The notes below the pieces were generated by a model. That model saw nothing but the letters and a program-made list of their open reading frames with translations, made no database searches and was not told the origin of the DNA. A program made the position numbers and the translations under genes. Shown here piece after piece: positions 1 to 6,155 of a stretch of 13,685 bases of DNA. Within the stretch, counting starts at the first letter, position 1. Every line of letters begins with the position of its first letter. Origin of the DNA: Nitrospinota bacterium (GTDB taxonomy: Bacteria; UBA8248; JACPRG01); contig JASLXW010000049.1 of the NCBI GenBank assembly GCA_030740135.1, positions 1 to 13,685 of the forward strand, written 5' to 3'.

Positions 1-2
1 CT

Positions 3-914
3 CGCGCCGGCATGGTGTTGAAGGTCAAAGAGCCCCTGCCCGAGGAATTCCACCATTTCCGCGATGGCCTCCTGCTCTTCACGTTTCTTCACCTGGCGGC
101 GAATCCCGATTTGGTGGAGACCCTTGCGCGGGCGCGCGTGGACGCCGTCGCCTACGAGACCATCCGGCTGCCCGACGGCACGTTTCCGCTCCTCGCGCCG
201 ATGAGCGAGATCGCCGGCCGCATGGCCATTCAGGAGGGCGCCAAATACCTGGAGGTCCCCGAAGGAGGCCGCGGCGTGCTCTTGGCCGGCGTGCCCGGCG
301 TGGAGGCGGGGACGGTCGTGATCCTCGGGGGCGGATCGGTCGGCAAGAACGCCGCCAAGGTGGCCGTCGGGATGGGGGCCAACGTCATCCTGCTCGACAT
401 CGACCACCGCCAGCTCTCCTACCTGGACGACGTCTTCGGCGGGCGGCTCAAGACCCTGGCCTCTAACGCCTACAACATCCGCAGGGCCGTCACCCAGGCG
501 GACCTGCTGGTGGGGGGGGTGTACTTGGCCGGAGCCCGGGCGCCGAAGCTGGTTTCCGCCGAGTGGGTCCACCGGATGAAGCCCGGATCGGTCATTGTGG
601 ACGTGGCGGTGGATCAGGGCGGCTGCGTCGAGACCACCCGCCCCACCCATCACCGGAATCCGACCTTCGAAGTGGGCGGCGTGATCCATTACTGCGTCGC
701 CAACATGCCGGGGGCGGTTTCGCGCACCTCGACCTTCGCCCTCACCCATGCCACGCTGCCCTACGCCGTCGCCCTGGCCGATGGCGGGATATCCGGGGCG
801 GCGGCCGATCCGGCCCTTCGCCAGGGGATCAACGTCTACCGGGGCGAGGTTGTCTTCCAGGCCGTGGCCGAGGCCGCCGCCGCGCAATTCTGTCCGCTGG
901 ATGACCTCCTGTAG
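3..914 (+). CDS. ald: Alanine dehydrogenase, 5' end cut off by the window edge
   Basis: The enzyme converts L-alanine and NAD+ to pyruvate, ammonia and NADH, or the reverse; some family members also aminate glyoxylate. The reading frame is already open at the left edge, and the first codons (RAGMVLKVKEP) align with an internal stretch of the family, so about 65-70 N-terminal residues lie outside and the ATG at 12 is not the start. Visible family marks are LKVKEPLPEEF with the substrate lysine, LFTFLHLAAN with the catalytic histidine, the NAD-binding GGGSVGKNAAK, DVAVDQGG with the catalytic aspartate, and VANMPGAV. The last reads AVSRTST where AVPRTST is usual. A G8 run lies near 511-518 without breaking the frame. 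It is first in a + strand gene train, 86 bases before a RidA gene. The family call is firm; the physiological direction is inferred. Confidence 0.95.
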   Translation, partial: RAGMVLKVKEPLPEEFHHFRDGLLLFTFLHLAANPDLVETLARARVDAVAYETIRLPDGTFPLLAPMSEIAGRMAIQEGAKYLEVPEGGRGVLLAGVPGVEAGTVVILGGGSVGKNAAKVAVGMGANVILLDIDHRQLSYLDDVFGGRLKTLASNAYNIRRAVTQADLLVGGVYLAGARAPKLVSAEWVHRMKPGSVIVDVAVDQGGCVETTRPTHHRNPTFEVGGVIHYCVANMPGAVSRTSTFALTHATLPYAVALADGGISGAAADPALRQGINVYRGEVVFQAVAEAAAAQFCPLDDLL

Positions 915-1000
915 GAAGGCGCACGCGGACTTCAAGGAAATTGGGCGGGGCGCCCCGGCGGCGCTCCCGAAACCGTCCGAGAAAGTGTGAAGGAGGAATC

Positions 1001-1435
1001 ATGCCCAGGGAAGTGATTCAGCCGGAGGGGATTTGGGACGCCCGGGACGCGAAAGGACACAGCGCCGGGACGGGACTCCAAAACGGGAACGGCCGGTTCG
1101 CGCAGGTTGTGAAGATCGGCGACACGGTCTACGTGGCCGGCCAGACCCCGGTGGACGCCCATGGACAGTTGGTGGGGAAAGGCGATATCGAGGTCCAGGC
1201 GCGGCAGGTGTTCGAGAATATCGGAAAATGCCTCGAGGCCGCCGGGTGCGCTTACGAACACGTGGTGAAGCTGAACATCTACTCCACCGACATCGACGCC
1301 CACCTCGGCCCCGTCGCGCAGATCAGAAACGACTACTTTCCCCATGAGCCCGTCGCCAACACCTGTGTCCAGGTCCAGCGGCTGGTTCACCCGGACTGGT
1401 TGCTCGAGATCGAGGCCGTCGCGGTCCTGGACTGA
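1001..1435 (+). CDS. RidA/YjgF-family protein lacking the catalytic arginine
   Basis: The protein has 144 residues, slightly longer than the usual 125-135. The start is the ATG at 1001, placed 4 bases after AGGAGG at 991-996; a longer frame opening at 941 would skip this site. Family marks are VYVAGQTPVD (43-52), a QAR..F motif (66-71) and the C-terminal LLEIEAVAV (134-142) with the conserved Glu. Classical RidA enzymes hydrolyse 2-aminoacrylate-type imines using an arginine (Arg105 in E. coli). The matching stretch here is VANTCVQVQRL, so Asn120 replaces it. From established knowledge of the family, members without this Arg usually lack 2-imino acid deaminase activity, so the role is probably another imine, enamine or oxo-acid chemistry, or binding only. 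It lies between alanine dehydrogenase and the CoA ligase in one gene train. Confidence 0.9.
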   Translation: MPREVIQPEGIWDARDAKGHSAGTGLQNGNGRFAQVVKIGDTVYVAGQTPVDAHGQLVGKGDIEVQARQVFENIGKCLEAAGCAYEHVVKLNIYSTDIDAHLGPVAQIRNDYFPHEPVANTCVQVQRLVHPDWLLEIEAVAVLD

Positions 1436-1524
1436 GCGAAAAGGGAAGCCGCCGTCACCGGGAGCGGCCGGGCCGGGCCCCGCGCGCCCCCCGGTCGGCC
1501 GGGATTCCGGTCACCGCCGGTCAC

Positions 1525-1530
1525 AGGAGG
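1525..1530 (+). promoter_or_regulatory. Ribosome binding site that fixes the TTG start of the CoA ligase
   Basis: AGGAGG ends 10 bases before the TTG at 1541. No ATG or GTG in this frame has a comparable site nearby, so it supports the TTG start. Confidence 0.7.
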
Positions 1531-1540
1531 AGCTTTACGA

Positions 1541-2896
1541 TTGGGGACCGCTCTCCTCGCGCTTCAGGAGAAGCGTCTTCGGCGAACTGTGGCGCTTTGC
1601 GCCCGGGCCCATCCTTACTATCGGCGGAAGTTCGCCGAGTGGGGCTTGGAGCCCGGAGACCTCCGGACCCTGGACGACCTGGCCCGGCTCCCGCTCACGT
1701 TCAAGGCCGACTATATGGCCGAGCCGGACGCTTTTCGGCTGCGGCCCGAGGACCTTCCTCCCGGCGCATCGCCCGAAGAGGCCGTCCTCTGGGACGTGGT
1801 GTACACCACCGGGACCACCGGCGGCAGGCCCACGCCCTTTTCCAACACCACCCACGACATTTATGGCGTGCTGGACCAGGCCCGGCGGTGCAGCGAGGCC
1901 GAGGGGGTCGGCCCCGAGGACCGGATTGCCAACCTCTACCCGATGGCGGGATTTCCCACCGGGGCCTTTTCGAGCGTGATCCGGTCGGGGATGATCCGCG
2001 GCGCCCCCGTGATTTCGGGTCTGACCGGCTCGGCGAATTCGGAATTCCGCGTTCGGAACTCCGTGGCGGAGGCCCTGGACATCGTCGAGCGGTTCCGGCC
2101 CACCGTCCTGTGGGGGGTGCCCGGTTTTCTTCGGCGGTTTCTGTACGAGGCCCGGCGGGGCTCCGCTGATTTCTCCGCCGTCCGCCGGGTCATCACGTCG
2201 GGGGAGCCTGTCTCGGCCCCGCTGCGCGCGGAGATCAAAGAAGGCCTGCGGGCCATGGGCGCGGAAGACCCACGTGTCCTGGCGCGCTACGCATTCACCG
2301 AGATGTCCGGCGGGTTCGTCCAGTGCGACGAGGACGCCGCGCCCCAGAACCGGGCCCCGGACCTCTACGCCTTCGAGGCGGCCGACCCCGAATCCGGGCG
2401 CAGGCTTCCGGACGGCGAGAGCGGCCTCGTAGTCATCACCCATCTCCACCGGCGCGGGACGGTCCTTTTGCGGTATGCCGCTGGCGACATCGCCGCTCTC
2501 TCGCGGGAGGCGTGTCCCGTCTGCGGAAAAGAGGGAGAGCGGGTCGTGACGCCGCCGCGGCGGACGGGCGGGCTCGTGAAATGCCGGGGAATGTTGGTCA
2601 ACCCGGACGTCATCGTCGAGACCCTCTCGGACATGAAGGGAGTTGGGGAGCTCCAGGTGGTTTTCCGCCGGTCCGATCGGCCCGGGGCGATGGACGAGGC
2701 GGTCATCCGGGTGGAGGCGGACAGCGAGAGCGGGGCGGAGAGGCTCCGGGAGGAAATCGTCCGCCGCGTCCGGGAGGCGGTCTCGATTCGGCCGCGGGTC
2801 GAGTTTGTCCCCCGCGGGGAGATTTACGACCCCGAGCGCTCCATCAAGGTCCGGCGGGTGGTGGACCTCCGGACGCCGCAAGGGGGGGGGGATTGA
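1541..2896 (+). CDS. PaaK-like acyl-CoA ligase (adenylate-forming), TTG start
   Basis: It is an ATP-dependent ligase expected to join a carboxylic acid to CoA through an acyl-adenylate. The 451 residues fit the phenylacetate-CoA ligase group (about 430-450) rather than the larger acetyl-CoA synthetases. Marks in order are the phosphate loop YTTGTTGGRP (88-97), ITSGEPVS (219-226), the adenine-binding ARYAFTE (248-254), RYAAGD (311-316), a small CPVC pair (325-328) as in PaaK proteins, KCRGMLVNP (347-355) at the hinge, and SIKVRRVVDLR with the likely catalytic Lys436. The start is TTG after a strong ribosome binding site. Seventeen bases separate its stop from the next gene, which encodes a hydratase subunit. 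A run of ten G (2882-2891) lies just before the stop; a -1 slip there would fuse it to that next gene. The acid substrate cannot be read from sequence; a short unsaturated or dicarboxylic acid is inferred from context. Confidence 0.88.
   Translation: MGTALLALQEKRLRRTVALCARAHPYYRRKFAEWGLEPGDLRTLDDLARLPLTFKADYMAEPDAFRLRPEDLPPGASPEEAVLWDVVYTTGTTGGRPTPFSNTTHDIYGVLDQARRCSEAEGVGPEDRIANLYPMAGFPTGAFSSVIRSGMIRGAPVISGLTGSANSEFRVRNSVAEALDIVERFRPTVLWGVPGFLRRFLYEARRGSADFSAVRRVITSGEPVSAPLRAEIKEGLRAMGAEDPRVLARYAFTEMSGGFVQCDEDAAPQNRAPDLYAFEAADPESGRRLPDGESGLVVITHLHRRGTVLLRYAAGDIAALSREACPVCGKEGERVVTPPRRTGGLVKCRGMLVNPDVIVETLSDMKGVGELQVVFRRSDRPGAMDEAVIRVEADSESGAERLREEIVRRVREAVSIRPRVEFVPRGEIYDPERSIKVRRVVDLRTPQGGGD
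2882..2891 (+). repeat. G10 homopolymer before the ligase stop codon
   Basis: Ten consecutive G encode the Gly-Gly-Gly and the first base of the Asp codon at the end of the CoA ligase. The -1 frame is open from here through the start of the next gene at 2914. Confidence 0.9.
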
Positions 2897-2913
2897 GACG
2901 AGAGGAGGCCGCC

Positions 2914-3399
2914 ATGGACGAAAACGCGCAGGGCCGGACCTTTCCGCCCTACGAATTCCTCATCGAGCGGGGGAAGATCCGCGAGTTCGCCGACGCCCTG
3001 GAGGACCCGAACCCCATTTACCGCGATCCGGAGTACGCGGCGTCCACGCCCTTGGGGGGCATCCCGGCCCCGCCGACCTTTCTGCGGACGTTCCTGTTCG
3101 AGACCCGGGATTCGGTGGATTCCCTCAAAATCGAGGACTGGAGCTACATCGTCCACGGCGAGCAGGAGTTCGAATACATCGCCCCCGTCCTGGCCGGAGA
3201 CGTCCTGACGGGCCGGGAGAAGATTCTCAAGGTCTTCCGGAAGGAGAGCCGCCGGGGCGGGACGCTGACCTTCGCCGTCATCGAGACGATCTTTCACAAC
3301 CAGCGGGGCGAGAAGGTCCAGGTGGCGCGGCGGACTCTTATCGAGACCGGCGAACGAATTCAGGACGCCGCCGGCGGGCCCGGCGCGAAGCGCGAGTGA
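2914..3399 (+). CDS. FAS1-like/MaoC N-terminal hot-dog hydratase subunit
   Basis: The 161-residue protein resembles the N-terminal dehydratase domain (the HadA or HTD2 type) of enoyl-CoA hydratases and 3-hydroxyacyl dehydratases. Supporting stretches are ERGKIREFADALEDPNPIY (18-36) and IPAPPTFLRTF (50-60), the helix-and-loop signature of this domain, followed by HGEQEFEYIAPVLAGDVLTG (81-100), which forms hot-dog sheet strands. In two-subunit hydratases of this kind, this half normally shapes the acyl-CoA tunnel and the partner supplies the catalytic Asp-His. The ATG at 2914 follows GAGGAGG at 2902-2908. The next gene overlaps or nearly abuts it and encodes exactly the expected partner, so a heteromer is likely. 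In many bacteria the halves are fused into one about 300-residue protein; here they are separate. Confidence 0.85.
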   Translation: MDENAQGRTFPPYEFLIERGKIREFADALEDPNPIYRDPEYAASTPLGGIPAPPTFLRTFLFETRDSVDSLKIEDWSYIVHGEQEFEYIAPVLAGDVLTGREKILKVFRKESRRGGTLTFAVIETIFHNQRGEKVQVARRTLIETGERIQDAAGGPGAKRE

Positions 3400-3404
3400 G
3401 TCGA

Positions 3405-3839
3405 ATGCCGAAACCACATTGTTTTGAAGACGTTGAAGTCGGGGACGCCCCCGAGCCGCTTGTGCTCCCCCCGCTGACGCGGACCCGGTTCGTCCGGTAC
3501 GCGGGCGCCTCGCGGGACTTCAATCCCAACCATCATGACGAGGTTTACGCCCGGGCGAACGGAAACCCGTCGGTCTTCGCCATGGGCATGCTTCCGGGCG
3601 GCGACTGTGCGCGGCTGCTGACCGACTGGCTCGGCGACGGCGCGCTCAGGCGGCTCCGATTGCGGTTTGTCTCCCGCGCGTGGCCGGACGACGTTCTCAC
3701 GTGCTCGGCCCGGGTCTCCCGGAAGTGCGAAGAGGGCCCGAAAGGCCGGGTCGAGTGCGAATTCTCGGCCGTGAACCAGCGGGGGGAAGTCGTGATCCGG
3801 GGCGACGCGGACGCGTCTCTCCCGAGGTGGAGGATGTAG
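3405..3839 (+). CDS. MaoC-like enoyl-CoA hydratase subunit with catalytic Asp-His
   Basis: This single-domain MaoC hot-dog protein is expected to add water to a trans-2-enoyl-CoA, or to remove it. The 144 residues carry the hydratase-2 motif YAGASRDFNPNHHDEVYA (32-49), with Asp38 and His43 spaced as the catalytic pair. Then come GNPSVFAMGML and LRLRFVSRAWPDDVLTC, which match the hot-dog core strands. I chose ATG 3405; an in-frame GTG at 3396, overlapping the TGA of the previous gene, would add three residues and could be used through translational coupling. No strong ribosome binding site is visible, which fits coupling to the upstream subunit. It is followed after only 4 bases by a CitE-like lyase, pointing to hydration of an enoyl-CoA before a retro-aldol or retro-Claisen cleavage. 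Confidence 0.87.
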   Translation: MPKPHCFEDVEVGDAPEPLVLPPLTRTRFVRYAGASRDFNPNHHDEVYARANGNPSVFAMGMLPGGDCARLLTDWLGDGALRRLRLRFVSRAWPDDVLTCSARVSRKCEEGPKGRVECEFSAVNQRGEVVIRGDADASLPRWRM

Positions 3840-3843
3840 CGCG

Positions 3844-4743
3844 GTGGAGCCCTTTCGGTCGCTTCTTTTCGTCCCCGCCCACCGGGAGCGTCTTCTGGAA
3901 AAGGCCCCCGGCGCCGGCGCCGACGGGCTGCTCCTGGATCTGGAGGATTCCGTCCCCGCCGCCGAGAAGCCGGCCGCCAGAGAGCGGGCGGGAGAGATGC
4001 TCCAAACCCGCGAGGGTCCGCCCCGATACGTTCGGGTCAACGGTTTTGAAGACGAAGGGGGCGCCCCGATGGTCCGGGCGGACCTGGAGGCCGTGGTGCG
4101 GCCCGGCCTTTCGGGGGTTGTTCTGCCCAAAGCCGAGTCGGCCGAGGAGATTCAGGCGCTGGAGGCCGAGCTCGACCGGCTGGAGTCCGTAGCGGGGATC
4201 GACCCCGGCGGCGTCGAGATCATCCCCTTCATCGAGTCCGCCCGAGGGGTTCTCTTCGCTTACGCCGTCTTGACGGCCTCGCCCAGGGTGGCTTCGGTCT
4301 GTTTCGGGAGCGCCGAGGACGGAGACCTGATGACCGACCTCGGCTGTGGATGGTCCCCTGAAGGCACGGAGCTGTTCTACGCCCGCTCCAAGGTCCTCCT
4401 CGAGGCGCGGGCGGCCGGGATCGACCATCCCCTCGACGGGGTGTTTCCGGGTCTCGACGACGAAAAGGGGCTGGTGCGGGACGCGGAAAACGCCAAGCGC
4501 TTGGGCTATCGCGGCAAGACGGTCATTCATCCCCGACAGGTGGAGCCGGTGAACCGGGTTTTCTCCCCCTCGGAGCGGGAGGTGGCGCATTACACCGACA
4601 TGATCGCCGCCTTCGAGGAAGCCGAGGCCGCGGGCGCCGGGGCCATCTCCTTCCGGGGCAAGATGATCGACCGGGCCATGATCCGCAAGGCGCGTTCCGT
4701 CCTCGCCCGGGCGGCGCCGCGGAATCCGGGCCAAGCGCGCTGA
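3844..4743 (+). CDS. CitE-like HpcH/HpaI-family acyl-CoA lyase, GTG start
   Basis: It belongs to the citrate lyase beta/malyl-CoA/citramalyl-CoA lyase family, Mg-dependent TIM-barrel enzymes that cleave a 3-hydroxyacyl-CoA to an acyl-CoA plus a 2-oxo acid, or run the reverse condensation. The 299 residues fit the family length. Marks in order are FRSLLFVPAHRERLLEKA (4-21), LDLEDSVP (31-38), RYVRVNG (61-67), VVLPKAES (92-99), IIPFIESARG (126-135) with a metal-binding Glu131, FGSAEDGDLMTDLG (154-167) with the acidic metal site, and VIHPRQVEPVN (227-237). The GTG start at 3844 lies 4 bases after the previous stop; GTGGAGG inside the end of that gene can serve as its ribosome binding site. It is the last gene of the + strand train and converges on the RidA gene at 4774. 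No acyl carrier protein (CitD) or CitF gene is present, so true citrate lyase is unlikely. Confidence 0.88.
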   Translation: MEPFRSLLFVPAHRERLLEKAPGAGADGLLLDLEDSVPAAEKPAARERAGEMLQTREGPPRYVRVNGFEDEGGAPMVRADLEAVVRPGLSGVVLPKAESAEEIQALEAELDRLESVAGIDPGGVEIIPFIESARGVLFAYAVLTASPRVASVCFGSAEDGDLMTDLGCGWSPEGTELFYARSKVLLEARAAGIDHPLDGVFPGLDDEKGLVRDAENAKRLGYRGKTVIHPRQVEPVNRVFSPSEREVAHYTDMIAAFEEAEAAGAGAISFRGKMIDRAMIRKARSVLARAAPRNPGQAR

Positions 4744-4773
4744 GGACGGCGCCGCCATCCGCGGGGTTCCGGT

Positions 4774-5178
4774 CTACCGGGCGGCGTAGGCCTCAATCTC
4801 GATGAGAAATTCCTCCTTGTAGAGATCCACGAAGACCAACGTGCTCGGGGGATAGTCCCCGCCGGGGTAGAATTTCCCGAACAGGTCGTTCTCGCGCAGG
4901 GCGGTGAACCGGTCCCGGTCTTCCTTCCGCTTCAGATAGATGTTGAACTTGACGACGTTGGCCCAGCCCATCCCCGCTTTTTTGAGGACGGCTTCCAGGT
5001 TGTCGTAAACGCACCGGGCCTGGGCCTCGATGTCTCCGCTTCCGACGATGTTACCGTCCTTGTCGATCGGGACCTGTCCCGCGAGGAAGAGGATCTCTTT
5101 GGAATCGGTCAGGATTCCATGCGAATAGGGCGTGACGGGATCTCCGATTCCGTCCGGAGTGACAACGGTCCTTGACAT
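4774..5178 (-). CDS. RidA/YjgF-family protein lacking the catalytic arginine
   Basis: The single-domain protein has 134 residues and starts at the ATG complementary to 5176-5178, 6 bases after AAGGAG. Family marks are ILFLAGQVPIDKDG (29-42), EAQARCVYDNL (51-61) and FLIEIEAYA (124-132) with the conserved Glu. An ungapped match to E. coli RidA across the C-terminal 19 positions puts Ser112 (YPPSTLVFV) where the imine-hydrolysing Arg105 lies, so it should not act as a classical 2-aminoacrylate deaminase. It shares the GDI.QAR stretch with the protein at 1001-1435 and looks more like that one than the fused protein next door. It is last in the - strand operon, 86 bases after the fused RidA gene, with a GC-rich hairpin between. 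It ends 30 bases from the converging lyase gene. Confidence 0.9.
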   Translation of the reverse strand: MSRTVVTPDGIGDPVTPYSHGILTDSKEILFLAGQVPIDKDGNIVGSGDIEAQARCVYDNLEAVLKKAGMGWANVVKFNIYLKRKEDRDRFTALRENDLFGKFYPGGDYPPSTLVFVDLYKEEFLIEIEAYAAR

Positions 5179-5235
5179 GTGCGTCTCCTTTCCCGGGGGC
5201 CTGGAACAAACGTCGCTTTCAGATTTAGGTTCGGA

Positions 5236-5256
5236 TCCCCGCGCGTGCGCGCCGGG
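5236..5256 (-). other. GC-rich hairpin between two RidA genes
   Basis: CCCCGCGCG and CGCGCCGGGG can pair with a single bulge around a 2-base loop. It lies just past the stop of the fused RidA gene on the - strand and has no T-run after it. It could mark partial termination or an mRNA processing or stability site. Confidence 0.4.
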
Positions 5257-5264
5257 GTCTCCGC

Positions 5265-6098
5265 TCAGCCGGCCACGCCGATGAGGTCGATCTCCACCTT
5301 GCATCCCGGCACGAGGAGGCCGGTCGTCCCGACGGTCGTCCGAGGGGGCGGCGTCTTGAAGTAGGTCTTCCAGACCTCGTCGAAGGCGAAGAACTCGTTC
5401 AGGTCGGTCATGAAGACCTGGGCTTTGACGACGTGGTCTAGGGAGGCGCCGGCGGGTTCGAAGGTCCTGGAGAGGTTGCCGAGGATGTAGTCCGTTTGGC
5501 GTTTGATGTCCGACCCGTAATAGGGGAAGGCGGGATCGGTCCGCGCTTCGGGGGGAATGCCGGTCTTGTAGTCGCTGGCGATCTGGCCGGCGGCGAAGAC
5601 GAAGTCCCCGGCCCGATAACCTTCCGAATAGTTGGCCATGGGCGACGGGGCGTCCGAGCGGATGAGGGTCTTTTCCATCCCGGAGTCCGGCATGAGACCG
5701 ATAAGGTCAACCTCCACCTTGCATCCCGGCACGAGGAGGCTGGTCGTCCCGACGGTCGTGCGCGGGGGCGGCGTCTTGAAGTAGGTCTTCCAGACCTCGT
5801 CGAAGGCGAAGAACTCGTCCAGGTCCCTCAAGAAAACCTGGGCCTTGATGACGTCATCCAGGGAGGCCCCGGCCGCCTCGAAGGTCTTGGAGAGGTTGCC
5901 CAGGATGTAGTCCGTTTGGCGCTTGATGTCCGATCCGTAATAGGGGAATGCGGGGTCGGTCCGCGCTTCGGGGGGAATGCCGGTTTTGTAGTCGCTGGCG
6001 ATCTGGCCGGCGGCGAAGACGAACGGGCCGGCGACGACGCACTCGGAATAGTTGACCAGGGGACGCGGGGCGTCCGACTGGATGACGGTGGTTTTCAT
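5265..6098 (-). CDS. Fused tandem RidA protein, two near-identical domains, both with the catalytic Arg
   Basis: The 277-residue protein consists of two RidA domains, residues 1-134 and 141-277, joined by LMPDSG. By my alignment they differ at about 20 of 134 positions, and residues 26-70 match 166-210 exactly. Each has FVFAAGQIASDYKTG, an inserted segment ending in FPYYGSDIKRQ, a PPPRTTVGTT stretch with the imine-deaminase arginine (Arg113, Arg253), and KVEVDLIG or KVEIDLIG with the conserved Glu (129, 269). RidA proteins normally form trimers with active sites between subunits, so a two-domain chain must assemble differently, for example three chains giving two stacked rings. The ATG complementary to 6096-6098 follows GAGGAAGGA. 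An ATG opens the second half, but I see only a weak site before it. It follows the flavoenzyme gene by 57 bases. The expected role is to hydrolyse reactive imines or enamines to oxo compounds and ammonia. Confidence 0.92.
   Translation of the reverse strand: MKTTVIQSDAPRPLVNYSECVVAGPFVFAAGQIASDYKTGIPPEARTDPAFPYYGSDIKRQTDYILGNLSKTFEAAGASLDDVIKAQVFLRDLDEFFAFDEVWKTYFKTPPPRTTVGTTSLLVPGCKVEVDLIGLMPDSGMEKTLIRSDAPSPMANYSEGYRAGDFVFAAGQIASDYKTGIPPEARTDPAFPYYGSDIKRQTDYILGNLSRTFEPAGASLDHVVKAQVFMTDLNEFFAFDEVWKTYFKTPPPRTTVGTTGLLVPGCKVEIDLIGVAG
5265..6098 (-). repeat. Direct tandem repeat, 420-base period, inside the fused RidA gene
   Basis: Bases 5281-5640 match 5701-6060 without gaps at about 88% by my count (43 mismatches in 360). 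Mismatches cluster: only 2 of 60 at 5341-5400, but 13 of 60 at 5401-5460 and 16 of 60 at 5581-5640. The repeat unit is exactly 140 codons, so duplication kept the frame. Confidence 0.93.
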
Positions 6099-6155
6099 GT
6101 CGTCCTTCCTCTTCTCGGTGGAAATGGATGGTATCGCGCTTGGCGGGGCCTCGGG

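Noticed and set aside
947..956. GGGGCGCCCC palindrome after alanine dehydrogenase
   Set aside because: It has no loop and no T-run, and palindromes this short are common at this base composition.
1436..1540. Hairpin-rich GC stretch before the CoA ligase as a terminator or attenuator
   Set aside because: Repeated CCGGGCC-type words can pair in many ways, but I could not find one long, clean stem or a T-run.
1535..2881. Long open frame on the - strand opposite the CoA ligase (448 codons)
   Set aside because: It mirrors the ligase gene almost exactly, is rich in Arg, Pro and Gly, and has no recognisable domain. Such antisense frames are expected in high-GC genes.
3844..4743. True citrate lyase beta subunit
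   Set aside because: No CitD, CitF or CitC-like genes are adjacent, and the ligase and hydratase neighbours suit a CoA-ester lyase better.
3697..4758. Long - strand frame opposite the lyase gene
   Set aside because: It lacks family motifs, while the + strand frame has a full set of CitE-like motifs.
4744..4773. Bidirectional terminator between the converging operons
   Set aside because: The 30 bases are GC-rich with short complementary runs, but I found no clear stem followed by a T-run on either strand.
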